In this document: in pieces, positions 33,701 to 47,718 of the stretch
Numbering within the stretch: the first letter of the stretch is position 1
How the letters are laid out: every line of letters starts with the position of its first letter
Source: Orthonyx spaldingii
Taxonomy: Eukaryota > Chordata > Aves > Passeriformes > Orthonychidae
DNA length: 64,000 bases
Direction of reading: 5' to 3'
NCBI GenBank assembly: GCA_013397795.1
Contig: VZTJ01001774.1
Coordinates: 851,120-915,119, forward strand
The notes under the pieces: model-generated
Seen by the model: the letters and a program-made list of their open reading frames with translations, nothing else
Told to the model about the DNA's origin: nothing
Database searches by the model: none
Translations under genes and position numbers: made by a program

Positions 33701-36700
33701 AATTTTTAATTTGTGGTTTTTTTCCAGGCACAGCTTTAGCACCTCTGTGAAAGTAATGGCTGTTTTGTTTACAGTGGGTACCCCGTTAACCAGTTCCTCC
33801 TTCCCCAAGTCCATTTGTGCTGTAGAGAATATGCAGGGATTGTGAATGTACTCCTAAGTAGCATTCCACAGTTGAACTAATTGCCAGGCCAAGCCAGGGA
33901 CCACAGTAAATGGGTGAATAATTTGATCCAAGATGGATTTGTACTCTACCAACACAGCCTGAAATCTTCTAATGCTTTTGGATTTGACTGTGAGCTGTTC
34001 ATTGTTGTTTGAGCCTGTTCTTTTCTATTACCATATTTTCTCTGGATATCATTTCTGTGTACCTTATCTTTGTATAAAAGGCCACATCTTTACCATATTC
34101 CCAGGGAGTAGTTGGTAGAGGCATACAAAATTTACTGCTGTAGACCAAAATATGACAGATAAAGGTAGTGCATTACAAAGTTCTTGCCCTCAATCATGCA
34201 GAAGGCTCTCTATGTTTCTGTGAGCAGTGGTACGAATGTGGCTGCACTGTAATGGGAGAAGGGTTAACAGCAAACCAAGACATTTTCTGCAGCAAAAAGA
34301 GATGGAATCTTCTGCAAGCAATTACCTTTTATGTAATAAACAATGCCAGTGGTCAATAGAGGGAGTTTTCTTACCCTAATCCTCTTCCATTTAGCTTAAA
34401 ATAGAAGTGCTATTAGTTTGACTAGCAGGTTGGTGTATCATGAAGCCTGGTCATACCTGGTTGCATGTTAAATTTAGCTGCCAGCAGAAAGGTTGCTCCA
34501 GGAGCTTTTGTCTATGCTTTTCTTGAATAAAATATAATAATGCATGCTAGAGTTTCAGTGGTGTGAGGTGCTTTTGTCAGATGTGTCTATTGATGTGCTG
34601 CAGCCGTTTTGGAATACAGAGTGCACTGCTTTTTATTACAGATTTTATTGGCATCATGAAGTTGTGATTAGCTTCTCCTGTACTTTCAGCTTCTATTGGC
34701 TCTGAAAATCCAGCTGTAATTACTAATGGATACTTTCCAAAATAATTTCCTTCTGGTAAAGGATGCACATAACCTGTTATCATTAGATATCTGTTGGCAG
34801 CTCACATAGCTTGTGCTTTAGCTAACCCTTAGAGGACGGGAAGGTTGGATAAAAACAAAAGCCCAAAGCTTTTCAAAGGTACTGAGGAATTTAAAGATTA
34901 CAACAGCATGTCTGTCCTACATATGAGCTGTGACTTTCAGTGGATGTGATGTTCCTCATGGATGCAGTGAGATGTGCCAGAATGGTCACACAGCTGAGTC
35001 TGCCATGGCTGAGGAGCCCTCAGCTCAGCTACAGGACACAGAAAAACAGAGCTTCAAGGCAGCAGGTTTTCTTTGTGGTACATGTAAGCAGCACCTCTGT
35101 CTGCTGTCCTTTCTAGTGGAGTACAGCTACTGTGATCCCTTTCCTGACCATCAGTTTTCTTGTGTCTTCTGTTTTGCTTCAAAATACATTTATTTGAAGC
35201 AGAGTTGAAGTAAAAAAAAAAATTAAAATGAAGCACAAAATTAAAAATAAAGTTAGTCCTACTTAATATTTTGAAAGGTTATATGCAAAAGCAGTGAAAA
35301 CTGCAAATGCATCCTTTATATTTTTCTTTTAATATTGTTTTTATTTTGTTTGTTTGGGTTTTTTTTATCACTTTCTTTATAAATATGGTAGTAGTAAAGC
35401 AAGGGCAGTGCCATGGAAGGCCAGACGCCTTCCAGTTACAGAAGGGTGATCAAAGAGAAGAGCCTTAGCCACAGCCATTCCCAGCCTTTTGCTGAAATCT
35501 CAAGCAACTGCAATTTCTCCTCTTCCCTACTTGTTTATGAAGTCTTAGTGCTTGAATCCTGCTGCTTCTGGCTTATAAAATCCTGTGTCTGTAGTAAGTT
35601 TCTTATTTTTCTTTCTCTTTTTGGCACTACTGAAGGAATCAGAACACTTTTAATTGTTTATTCCTTAGCAGTTCTGTATTTTGTGGAAGGAAATTGGCCT
35701 TCCTTGTGCCAGCATCTGTGGAGCCAGAGAATGCCCCAGAGTTGTCAAGGCAACAGCTTTTGCTTGGGGAGCTGCAAAAGAGAAAGGGACAGGAACATCC
35801 TCAGGAGAACCAAGGTCTTTTGTTGCACAGAAACCTGGGCGAGGTCCCTTTACTGCAAACACCATCTCTGGATGGGCCAGGGAAAGCAGAAGCTACTCAC
35901 AGTGCCACATAATGAGGTGGAGCTTCTGAGAGCAGCATCCTGATGTGCACTCAGCTATAGAGTCACAGACCCAAACTGGGCTTCTCTTCAGTGGGTTTGT
36001 TCTCTTGTGCAAGACCATATTGAAATGCTGGTATAAATCAAGTGGTTTTAGGCTTTTGGAAGAGAAAGGGAGCTTGGTTCTCTTTACTACCTAGAACTTT
36101 TAGCAAGAAAAGCTTTCTATTTAAAAAATGTACCACTTTCAGTGCTCCAGAAGAGTGTCTGTTGGTCTAACTACTAACTGGATTCCTGTGGTGACCTTGC
36201 TTGCCTCTGCTGGGAGATTTGCTTCTCATGCTGGACAAACTTTACAAACAATGAACAAGATCCTTAGCTAGAATAAGGCACAGACCTATAAAGTCTGAAC
36301 CATCAGACCTATGCTACAATTTACCTGGTGCAGACTGTGGGCTGCAGGAATTCAACACAGAAAATGCCATTGCAAGAGTGCTAGAAATGCACATAACCTA
36401 GCAAAAGTTCCTTCATTCTGCACCAAGGACAGGATCCAAGGATTCTCTCTGCATTGTAGTATTTCTGGTATTTCTTCTGCTTCAACAGCCAACACTTAGA
36501 AAATCTTACACCTGTATATTATAGTCAGAATACTCAGTGCAGGTTTCTATGGAGGCATGAATATGCATTTCCCATTAGACACACAATGAGGCCATCAAGG
36601 GTTTAACAAACAATTTTGTATGGGGAGATCAGATGGCCCCAAGACTTGTTGCTGTGCTCAGTATTTGGCACGCAGTGTCACCCTCTTCATGCAGTAGTTA

Positions 36701-39700
36701 CTGGATATCTCTGAAGTGCATATTTGCTGTCATGTTACTGCTATGTGCATAGTGAAATGCTATATAGGACATAGCATAATCTTGTTTGATATTATGATCC
36801 TGTAATTTTCTTTAAAAAGATTAATCTTGTAAATACTGTAAAGTTATATTAGTAGTTGCAGTAAGCTGTTTAAGATTTATGCAGCAGCATTATTTATATT
36901 TATAGTCAGTGGCCTTGATACCTTCTACTTAGAGTTGGGATGTTTTTATGCTACTTTGTTTCTTTATTTTTCTTGACCTTGGGAAAAAAAAGTACCCCAA
37001 ACAAATAAATCAAAACACTGTTCAAAACACTGTTAGATTTTTGATTTTCAAAAGATATTCCCAGTTTTTACAAACTGTGGTACACAGAGATTTTGGAGGT
37101 TATTTTAACACTTATTGCCATTTCACGTAATCATTTGAGTCATTAGGGAGTGAGTAAGGTACACCAAGAGACAGGATGTTATGTATTAGCCTCTTGGAAG
37201 TGCATTTTATTGTTGTATCAGTCATTGCAGAATAAGGTTCTGAGCCTAAGAGCACAGATGAAAATATATACAATCCCTTTAAAAGGTGGAATATTTGAAT
37301 TTAGCTTGCAACATAGTTGCATGAAATGATCACTCCTGTCATGTCAGCTGAAATATCAGAAATCCTGTTTCTAATCCCTTCCATGTAATGTGGCACAGGG
37401 ACACAGATACATATCAGCCACAAAGAGAGACAGCACAGCCTTTCCAACAGACTCTGCAGGCTGCCTACAATTCAATCCCCCTTCTCCAGCCTCTCCACCC
37501 ACTGGTTGAGCCTCTTGTTGCCCTTCCAACACCTAATGCACTCCTGACACAATGGAGGGAGGGCAGGAGCAGTGTGGTGAAAAAGCAGACACTGCAGACA
37601 AAAACTTGACAGACTCTCTTCCTCCCAGTGCCACAATATGAACTGGCCAAGTGAAAAGTGATGGCCATTATCCTGTCTCACTGAATGACTTAAATGACTT
37701 ACAGCCACATGCAGAGAAAGTTCTTTGGGCTATTTCCATGGGGGGTTTTAATTTAATTTGCATGATAAGATGTACAAGGTAGGTTTTTACAGTTTGAGCA
37801 GCTTCATTTTTCTCCAACTCCTGTGTAAAGTAAGGATAATTTCACTGAAGTCATTGGGGTAACTTCTTTATCAAATGGAGGTTGGGAGAGCACTTTCACA
37901 GTCCTTAGGCAGCTTTCCAGTCGCTGCTTCTCTATGCTCATGATAAGCTGCTATTTACATCTTCCCTGAGGCTGAGGGTTCTGGGCATGCTGGACACTGA
38001 TCCAGCACTGCACATCTCAGGAGAGATGGCTCCTTGTGGATTGTTCAGTGTTGTACACGACATAACCTGAGTCAACAGCCAGGAGTCCCATGCACCAAGC
38101 AACTTCTGTATTGACAACAGTCTGGAAAATGTAGGTGTTCTAATAAGCACAGTGTTGTATTTACAACTTTACAAATGCTGTCCCAAGTTCACTTGAACAT
38201 TTTGTCTTTGACATTCCAGGCTGGTACCTATATCCTGGGATGCTGGCCATGCCTCTCTTTCTTTACTTTGTCACAAGTCTTGACTTGAGGTACTTTTCTC
38301 TCTGAAAGTTTCACTAAAACTGATAAACTCTGGTGAAAAGTTTCAATTCAGAGAACTGATTTCTTGAAGAATTCCCAGCAAGTTCTTTAGAAAAGCTCTG
38401 ATAAAAGCAACTGCTCTCTGCCTCCCTGTCCAGTGACTCCTGCTAGTTCAAAAGAATATTCATGGGCTTGAGAAGAGCAGCTGTAAGGACAGAAGCAGCC
38501 AGAAACTAAGAAGAGAGGACAGGGACCAAGAGCTCCCTATTATTATTTCCGTTGGAAGCAAAATCTTACTACATAATTAGCCAATATTTCATATACCTGA
38601 ATCCACATTCATCCATCCAGGAGCATCCTCCATCTTTTCTCCTTTCCTTGTCTTTTTTTGGCATATGTGGTTAGGCAGCTTTTATAGTAAAATAATATTT
38701 TTATGAATTATTACTTGCAGAAAATCAAATAATAATGTGTGCTCTTTTTAGGGTTTTTTTTCACCTTTGTTGTGATGTGCTAAAATCTTGTTTTTTGGCA
38801 GGTGAGCACTCTGTTGATGAAGCCTGAAGTACATGACAATATGAGTGAAATTCATTATCAAGCAAAGAGTGTAGTGAACTTTGCAGCAAGTCATCACAAA
38901 GTAATCTTGCTTTTCTCTCTGGTCTTACTCTAAATGTGATTTACACTCTTAGGGAAAGAGGACTTTGTGCTGGTTTTGATGTTACATACAAATAGTTTGC
39001 TTTGTAAAATTGCCATTATGCCTGTTACGTTGAGCAGCAGCGCTATTGATTCAAGCTGTACTGATTGGAAAGCAGAAGTCTTCAACACTAAACCCCTTCA
39101 AAGTTTGTCCTAAATTTGTGGCATTTTTCCAGCATTGCTCACAAAGCAGCACAGAGCTGCTGGAAGGAAATGCTCCAGCTGCAGGGATAAGTGGAGCCAA
39201 AAAGTAACATCCAAATAGAAATTATCCAGTTCGTGATTTCACTTTGATCACCAGATGTTTGCCATGTGACTTCAGCACTAGAGAGCACAAGAGAGGAGAA
39301 TGTGATGGTGTGGTGCTTATCTTAAATCTAACACAAGTGCTCATAGCTCAGCAATAGATAGAAACAAACAGTTACTGGCTTTTTTTTGAGAAATTCCTTG
39401 CTTTATCATGGTATTGATTACAGCAAACTATGTCCTCATGCTGAGTTTTGCTTTGGTTTCTCAGTTCTTTAAACTCTGAAAGGCTATGGAAGCAGAGCAA
39501 GATACACTCCAGATTAATTGTGTAGTTTACTCTTTTTGTCTCTACGAAGAGCTCAGTAGTTGTGTACTCGTTAGTGATGTGAGCAAATCATAAAGAGCAG
39601 TATTCTCCACCCCTAGGGGTTTCAGATTTATAATTGTATCTTTTTCCTACTTTTAGCATTGGCAGTCATTTGATTTAACTGACTCCAATACTATGTACTT

Positions 39701-39779
39701 GGGGGAGATTTTTTCAGCTTCTCTTAGTTAAGAATTAGTTGAGCCATTTTAAAATGCACAGAATTGAAAGGACAATTTG
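33701..39779. other. intergenic, no gene supported
   Basis: About 6 kb of AT-rich sequence. The largest open frame (35413-35943) has low-complexity hydrophobic composition, resembles no family I know and overlaps two others in different frames at 35.7-35.9 kb. A perfect short direct repeat (TCAAAACACTGTT) occurs twice at 37010-37035. Confidence 0.5.
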
Positions 39780-39995
39780 TAACTTTCAAGTTGTAACCCT
39801 TTATCATCTCTGTCAACCATCTCATATAGTGCAAAGCTCCATCTAAAATCTTCTTACAATTTTTGCTCTTATTAACCTCACAGGATGGCTGATGTAAATT
39901 TTGGGTGCTCCAGGGATTAAAAAGTCTCTTGAAATGTCCATTCTAAACTTATCCAGGGTCTGTTTATAGCCACTTATTCTCATAATTGAAAAATT
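39780..39995 (-). repeat. possible ancient CR1 fragment
   Basis: AAAGCTCCATCTAAAATCTTC and ATTCTAAACTTATCCAGGGT followed by CTGTTTATAGCCACTTATTC resemble the internal part of old CR1 3' regions read on the minus strand. Diverged and without a terminal repeat, so uncertain. Confidence 0.4.
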
Positions 39996-42900
39996 ATATC
40001 ATGCACACCTTAGAATTTCTAAGTGAATTTGGATAAATGACTTAATCTCTGTTTGTCTTATCCCAAAGCAGGAGTTTTTTGCCCTCCATCCTCTCCCACC
40101 TGCCCACATGTTTTTGTCTCTTACTGCCTCAGGTATTTGCCAGTTCCTTCTACTGTTCTATGTCACTACCTTACTGTGCTTGGTTTTGAAGGGATATTTT
40201 TATGCTGGAATAGTGAACTAGGACAGCTCAGCAAGCAGCCTGGGAAGCACATAGAGAGGCAGGGCCTGGCAGCTACATTTCTGGTTTAGCTTGCTCTGGA
40301 ACTATAGCCTCAATTCTAGATTGATAAAGGTATGATAATTCTTTCTTTCCCAACATTTTGAATGATAATTCTTCCTTTTCCAAAATTTTTACCAAATTAT
40401 CTGTTTTGATTTTAAGTTCTGCAGATCAAACACTGTCTCTTAGTGACTTGCACAGTGACAGCAACAGTGGATCCCCACATTTAGACATCAAGAAAATGCA
40501 GATACAAGATCCCTGCAGAGCCCTTTGGATTGCTGACCCCCTTTTTGTGTTGCACTGCAAATGTATCCAGCTTTACTGAAAACAGATCATATTCTCTGCC
40601 ATTTGCTTCCAGCTTTTTATTTATCATTATATATGATATAATGTGAACTCTTAATTAAGTCAACTTCATTTTTCATTAGTGCAACAGCATAGATTTCATT
40701 AACTGTATAAATTCCCACTTTTCTTTATTACATGACAGTTTCTTACTTGTGAACTTCCTTGACCTACTTAGCAGTTCCAACAGCAAATAGCATTGATCCT
40801 CTTTATCTATTAACCTCTGAAATGTGTGATATCGACTTACAACATAGGTTTTAATGTAAGATGAAATAATGCCACCTATTATTTTGGAATCTGGACCAAA
40901 AAAAATGTATTTTATAATAGGTGCTTTTATGTGAAACAAAGTGTTCTTAACATTTTTAACAATTTCTGAATGTGCTGTCTCCACCCTTCACTATAGTATT
41001 TTGCATACGTCTGGGATTTCTGGGTCTGTTTCTCACAGCAATGTTGAGAAAATTTCATGCTTTCACATTTTTCAGCTGTAATACTATTTACTTTGAAGAG
41101 AACTGAATATCCTCTAGTATTCTGCCAGGTCCCTCTCTAGACTTCCACACTGAGGTAGTTTTATTTGATCCTTTTATGTGAAAGATTAAATTTCCTTGTG
41201 TTGTATGGTGAGATACCAGTGCTTATTTTCAGGGAATTATCTCATGGAACATTCTGTGTTCCAAATTATTTGCACCCAAACCCAAAATGCCAGGAGCCTT
41301 TGTTTCAGTAACAGAACATCTAATTTGCTCTTGTGGTTCCAGGGAAGCTCCATTCCCCAATATATACCTATGTTCTCCAGCTTCCATTAAGGAGTCAACC
41401 CCTTGATTCTTACTTAGAAAAAAGTACAAATAATTAAGATTACTAATATTCCAAAGGTAAATGGATAAACTTACATTGAGTTGATTGCTGGGAAGGAATT
41501 GACTGAGAAATTTTGAATGTTCATTGATTTTCAAGTATAGGATATTAAACTGAAGGCATTTATTTCAAAACTTTATGCAATTTAGTAATTCTTGACTTTC
41601 TGAAATGTTCATTTAATTTACCATATGAATGCTATAGGTATTTCTGATCACACTTTCTATGGTCAGACAAATACCCACTGTCTCCAATGAGGAATTTTAC
41701 ATTGTGATAGGAGTTTTGGCTGAGGAGAGGAAGCTGGATCAGTCCCACATGTTGTAGAGACTTAAAATCAGGAATTAATATGCAGCAGAGCTATGACAGT
41801 GGCTTTAATTCTACTCACATTAATTTTCACTGTTATTATTAATTAAACCCTGAAAATCAGGGATTTAATGGAAACTCTGACAGACCTTTAATTATAGCAT
41901 TTCAACAGACTTATAGTATAGGATGTCCTCTAGTAGTGCACAGGACATTCTGTACTTGAGAGGATATAAAAAGAAGTCATAGTTTTTGGTGTACTTTATG
42001 TTCAGAACATTTTTAAATTCTTGAGAGACTTTTTCTCAGTGTTGTCTGCTGCATCTGGGTAAGTTACATAAAGTGAATACTTTAACTGTTGTGTTCAAGA
42101 ACAGTTTAGAAACAGAATTTTATTTTTTTTTTTTAATGCAATTTCTCACTATTGTTTGAAACCATCTGTCATTGTTTTAGGAGAATGGGTTTCTCACAAG
42201 CTATTTGTGTAGCAGAGTGCATTATGCTCACAGATATGTCTACAATTTAAATTATTTAGATGGCAGATTTCTGACAGGAGGGATGACCTTTTTTTTTCCT
42301 AGTTTGTCTGCCATCTACCATAGTGGGGTCCTGACCAGAATTCCTATGTGTACCCATAATATAAATCATAAATTAGTCGTTCATCCCACGTGATTTGTAT
42401 CACTGTCTCAAGTCTTTGCATTGTGTGTGTTCCATTGAGGCCTCAAGGTGAACTGCTCAGGCTTTGGCTGTGCAGGGTGAGAGCTCTGTCAAAGTGTGTG
42501 GTGTGATTGACAGATATGGAATTGTCAGGAGGGAGAGGAAACTGTCAGATATTGTGGGCAGCAGTGTTCTGTAATGTTTAGTACATCATATTTCACTTTG
42601 TTCAAGCATACAAGCATATAATGAGCATTTTTTTGTGTGTGAAAATCAGTATAATACCCTACTGGCTAATTTTTCCAACTTTACCACAAATTTTGCAACA
42701 TATATTTTCCAATAAAGAATGTTCCTGGATTCACAGGAATCTATAATAATGGAAAATGTCATTGAAGAGGGGAGAGAAATGAATGTAAAGCTCTAACCCT
42801 GGAAGCTGTGAAGGAAGTACAATCTAAAAATCTTAAAATCAGGGACAGATTTGAAGTATTTGTAGCTATGAACAATAATTACAGCCAAAACAATAAATAA

Positions 42901-43899
42901 TTATGGGGAAGCTGAGTAATGAGTTTTAAAATATTTTTGATACTGGTAAATACTGGTGTTTAATCAGTTAGCCACCTGTTCTCTTGATTAGATAACAGAA
43001 CTATAGGAAAAAAGTGAAAACATGTATGTTCTGAAGTTCATAGGGAAAGAAATTTCAGGATATTTCATAATAGGAAGGATGTCACCTTTTCTTGACTAGT
43101 TCTGAGATCTCTAAATTTGTATAGTATGCAATGATGTTTGGATTTGTATCTTTGTTTTTATATGAACCACTTCTAGAAACTTTTTAGGCTGCTAAAAACA
43201 TACTTTTTTCTAGGAATCTAGTGAAAACTGTGTGCATTTGCATTGCATGTTCTATCCAATGTACCTTGCATGAGGTAAGTTCAACTTAGTTCACTTTTAT
43301 TGATTTTTTTCTTTCTGTACTCAGCTTTGTAATGAACCCAGCAGAGTTTCAGAGCTCTGCAGTTTGTTTGTAATCTATGTCTATTTTTACCTCTACTGAT
43401 GGTTTTTCATTCTCCTATCTATCCATAGCTTTTTTTTCATGAATGGACATGTGAAATACATCATTGTGGAACCATTTGTTCTTAACTGACAGCCACATGC
43501 TCTCTCTGCTTCTATTATCCCACTCTGGCATTTATTTAGTCGTCTTTTCAATCAGTTAAGGAACCTCAACACTCAGAAAACCGAGATTGCCAAAAAAAGT
43601 GGATGGTTTTCTCCTGTTTATTTCTGTGAACTGGAATATGGAGGTAGAGGAAGAGCAGGAGGGCTCCCCATGGAGGCAGGGAGCTGTTGGATTTTGCAGG
43701 GCTGTAGTGTGAAACAACAGCCTGAGAGCTGGCCAGTATTGTGTGTCTCTAGTGCCTCCTGAGAATGCAGTGTGAAATAAAATAATACCTATAGCAGATG
43801 ACAAATAAATATGCATTTTATGTAAATTTAGGGAAAAACTCCTCTGAAATAATTGCTCAGAGTCATTAGGAAATCTGCTTTAGTGTAAGAACTACAGAG
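39996..43899. other. intergenic, no gene supported
   Basis: AT-rich. A weak MIR-like line (GACTTAATCTCTGTTTG) is at about 40029-40060. A 30-bp imperfect tandem duplication is at 40332-40391. Poly-T runs occur at about 42122-42135 and 42289-42299. No gene or strong element. Confidence 0.5.
40332..40391. repeat. 30-bp imperfect tandem duplication
   Basis: Two adjacent copies beginning ATGATAATTCTTTCTTTCCC and ATGATAATTCTTCCTTTTCC, differing at a few bases. Confidence 0.75.
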
Positions 43900-46040
43900 A
43901 CTTCCTCTTAACAGGACCAGCATTGACTGGCTGGGTTTAGCCAAGCACTGGGATGTCAGCTCTGGACCGAGTTGTTGTTAGCATTAGGAAATTGCCTGCT
44001 GTGTGGATGGGCTTAATGCACTATTATACGGTGTGGATGCAAATTTAATGGGCTTGAAAATAGAGAAATTGAGCCTGAAACCTGTAGGGCATGTCCTTGG
44101 CCCAAACTAACCCACACCACTTCTAAGCAGAGTCGGTCTAGTCAGAGAAGTGGAAGGTATTAAACCAGTGGCTGATTAGAATCGGGACCCCGTTACTTGA
44201 AAAGGAGCTTTGGCTGGGCAGGTGACCACAATGGCTTTTGATTTTTATTTTTTTTGTATTTGTATTTTTTTCAAGGAGCAGAGCAGCCATCCATTTAAAT
44301 GCACATGAAATACAAACCCGAAGTGTTAAAATGGCATTTAGAAATAGCGTAACATACAGACAATGTTAAAAGAATGCAATTGGAGAAGGTGTCCTTCCTC
44401 ACGCAGTAATGGGATTGCCACTGTTGCTCAGCACATCACAAGAAAGTTTTATCTTAAAAGAGCAAAATAATATCATTAACAGAAAATTAAACTTAAAGTC
44501 ACCATGAACTATGGACTTAAAAGACCCTCAAGAAATGAAAACCAATTGTCTGTTGGAAAACCAGGAGGTCAAGTAGTCATTGACCAACCAAAAGCTGCGC
44601 CGATTGCTGAAACGTACAGTACTTTCAAATCCAATTAACTGTTTCAAGCAGACAGTCCTCATTTTCTCTTTCATCAGGAAGGAAAATTCGCAATCATATA
44701 TTCCAATGAAAGTTAAGTTGTTTTGATCTGATAATTGTCAGATGTATTTATCTTAATTTGTAAGTTTTTAATGCTAAAGCTCCAAGCTGTTCAGATATAA
44801 CAGAAGTACTGGGAAATGAGGTACAAAATGCTGGAATTCAAATTAACCAATAAATATATTTTAATATATATCAGCAGGACTCTAGAGGATTCCATTAATG
44901 TTGAAAAATAGAAAGGATTTAGGTTAATTTGGTAAGAAGGCAGGTCAGAACGTTTACAACAGTGGCATAGAATTGTATAGAGATGCAAAATTTTTCAAGA
45001 GAGCAGAATTTTTTCAAAAACGCTGACTCTAGCTGTCACAGCCCTGCCTTGGTTAAATCCAGTGGAGAGATATGAGGACTTTCTAATTTGCTTTCCCTCT
45101 ATTTTAATAATAGCTGTGCATAAGTAATTTATGAAAGGCCAACCAGGCAGTGGGCAACAGAAAATTAAACTCATTTTATCTGAAAGCAGGTGGATTTCTA
45201 TATATCATTAGCATGCATAGAATTCTCACAATGTTATTTCTCATACTGATGGAATGTAACCAAATAATATATGAGTTTTTTGCTTATGCACGAGTGAAAT
45301 TTTTAGATAAAAGTGCCAGCCCCAATGGCAATTTTCTGCAAAACGAAAACTAATTCTGCGAAGCTTCTTATTACTGGGAAGACTCATTTGGCTTGCATTA
45401 GAGACTGACATAAGTGACTTTAGGATTTTACTAACAGATTAGATGAGATGTGCTATATGCAGTAATATCATTAGAGAATGTAGCAGCAGAAGCAGAAGAG
45501 TTTGTGGCACTTAAGGACACTGGCACAAGTAAATTGTTTTCATTTATGACAAGCTTTTAAATGATTTTTTTTTCTCCTGATGAGAATATGTTTTAGTTTT
45601 AGGTTTCCCTCACCATTCCCCACGACTGAAAAAAACTCCCTTCTGCCTGAATTATTGCTCATATTATTTCACCCCTGATACCAAATCTATTGTATATGCC
45701 TGCCTTATCACCTGTATCACCTTGAGAGGGGCGAGATTTTTATGAAGAAAACAATACTAAAACTAAATAAATGTATTGTCAGTGTTATTCTAATCTAAAT
45801 AAGGAGAGAGAAGCAAACCACATATTTCTCTACTTGCTGTACTTTCACTATTCGTTAACAGAAATATATTTGGAATGTCTCCACACATCATTTAAAGTAT
45901 TTTAAAACAGCAGCAGATATGCTGCAATCATTTGACTTAACCAAATGCAGCTTTCCTTTTCTTACCTCATAAAAGTCTGTTAGGAGCTCGGTTGTTTTTA
46001 ATTATGATACCCAAAGGTACATCCTGCATAAGACTTTTTC
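43900..46040. promoter_or_regulatory. candidate conserved non-coding element cluster
   Basis: Repeat-free and coding-free blocks at about 43.90-44.24, 44.50-44.77, 45.00-45.56 and 45.84-46.04 kb. They are rich in homeodomain-like cores (TAATGGGC, CCAATTAACTG, GATAATTGTCAGATG, TAATTTATGA, TTTATGACAAGC), the texture of vertebrate conserved non-coding elements. Conservation itself cannot be measured here; this is pattern-based inference. Confidence 0.4.
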
Positions 46041-47339
46041 CACTCTTACATCTTGTTTAACAGTAAATGGCATTTGCCAAGCAGTGTTTTTCTCTGAGGC
46101 AAGAAGGAGTAAAAGACCATGCTATTTCTTATCCCATATAATATAATTTTTTATGATGAGGATGAAGGTGAAACTTTCCATTTTTAAGGGTTTTTTTTAA
46201 TTCAAGAAGCAATAGTAGCAGCTGCTGGGTGTTAGCAGTAACTACTCTTTAGTGGTTGTATTGGCTTGTACTGCCAACTTTGTAGTTTGCAATATATTTT
46301 GTTCACATTTGAATTTCAAAAAAGAGGGAAGATATGACTGTGTTGTTGGAACCAATAGCACTGACCCAAGTCCTATGACAGAGATAGTCCTTTGTAACCC
46401 TGGCCCATGTGAGGTGACTGTGTCCAGCTGTTCTTAAGCTGTTTATTCAGTTTCTTCTATCAGCACTCATGTATGTCACACTTACATGACTTTTTAATAT
46501 TACATGACTATTTTATTGGTTTACTTTGATAGCAAAGTTTATATTGTCCTCCAGTCAGTACTTTTACAGAGCTATCTTGACTACCAAAGGCCCTAAGGAA
46601 CAGGAAAATAAAATCCTGAGGGAAACTGCACGGCTGTAGATGTAGAATGACTGTGTTTACCTCAGTGAAGCTCATCTGGGTGTATTGTGCTCTGCTAAAA
46701 AAGCTGAGTGTGATTCAATGTAACCAATATTGAAAACAGACTTGAGAGTAAAGAGAACCATAAAGTCTCTTCTCAGGGGAAATGCTGGTGTTGGCCAAAC
46801 TGAGGCAGATGCAAAATCCTTCTGCTGGAGTCAATAGATTTCCTTGAGACATTGCTGGGCACAAACAAGGACAGAGCTTGGCTCTGCTGTGCCATGGACT
46901 CAGCCAGGGTGTTAAATCATAAGGATTAGAATTTCAGTGGTAACATTCAAATGGACACATTGCAAGGCTTTTTACATACTCTGGTTCATAAAGCCCCTCC
47001 CTGTTGCACTTGCTGCTATTAGCAAATGTGTAAAAGAGAGAGAAGAAATAACTGAAGAAATGTAAAAGATCTGAAACTTGTGTAGCGAGGTGCACGGACA
47101 TCTTGCCAGTGCCTGCTGAGGTCTGGCTCCTGCTGGCACGGGAGAGCTGAAACACAGGGGCAGGAGAATGTCCTCATCCCAGATCGGTCCTTCCCCGTTC
47201 TGTGCCACCTCTCTAACAAATAAAGTGACCAGTGGTAATTTTTATGTGATGCTAACACCCAGCATAGAAACTTGGGGCAAGACTGTCTGGAGCATCTTAG
47301 ACCACTAAATCTGTTTCTTGCAGGAAGTTCAAGCTGTGT
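46041..47339. other. intergenic, nothing recognised
   Basis: Mixed AT-rich sequence without a supportable gene, repeat or signal. Open frames at 46.9-47.3 kb on the minus strand overlap one another in three frames and look like chance. Confidence 0.5.
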
Positions 47340-47718
47340 CACTTAATTCTGATCATAAATATCTGAAATTCCATCTTAAAGCAAGTTAGGTTCTCTGCCC
47401 CCATATTCTCTACTGGAAAGCTGATCCAAAACATCCCTCCACAAAAAAAATTTTGATCAACCAAATATAACAGCAAGTTTGTTCTAGCGCTGTCTCCTTC
47501 CTCTTTAAACTTTGCTCTAAGTCACATTTCATAGAAGGCCTGCACAGTAGATCCTCAGCTCTGCCCTGCTATTTCATAGACTGCCCAGATACTTCCTGAG
47601 TCTTCTGGTATTATCCAACTGTACATTCAAACAAATGTCTCTTGGAAAAGCCAGCTCAACTCCTTCAGTGCTAGGAAATGCTTTTTCATATATATTGTAT
47701 AATATTCCCGTTTTCTAG
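47340..47718 (-). repeat. possible ancient CR1 fragment
   Basis: TTCTCTACTGGAAAGCTGATCC and nearby CT-rich sequence resemble old CR1 internal sequence in minus orientation, adjoining a younger CR1 copy of the opposite orientation. Weak. Confidence 0.3.

Noticed and set aside
35413..35943. 176-codon open frame on + strand, with two more overlapping frames at 35.68-35.93 kb
   Set aside because: No family resemblance, no exon-like borders, hydrophobic low-complexity composition in the first half, and three frames open together, which fits a local low stop-codon density rather than coding.
40029..40070. MIR-like string GACTTAATCTCTGTTTG
   Set aside because: Too short and lacks the neighbouring MIR blocks; cannot be told from chance.
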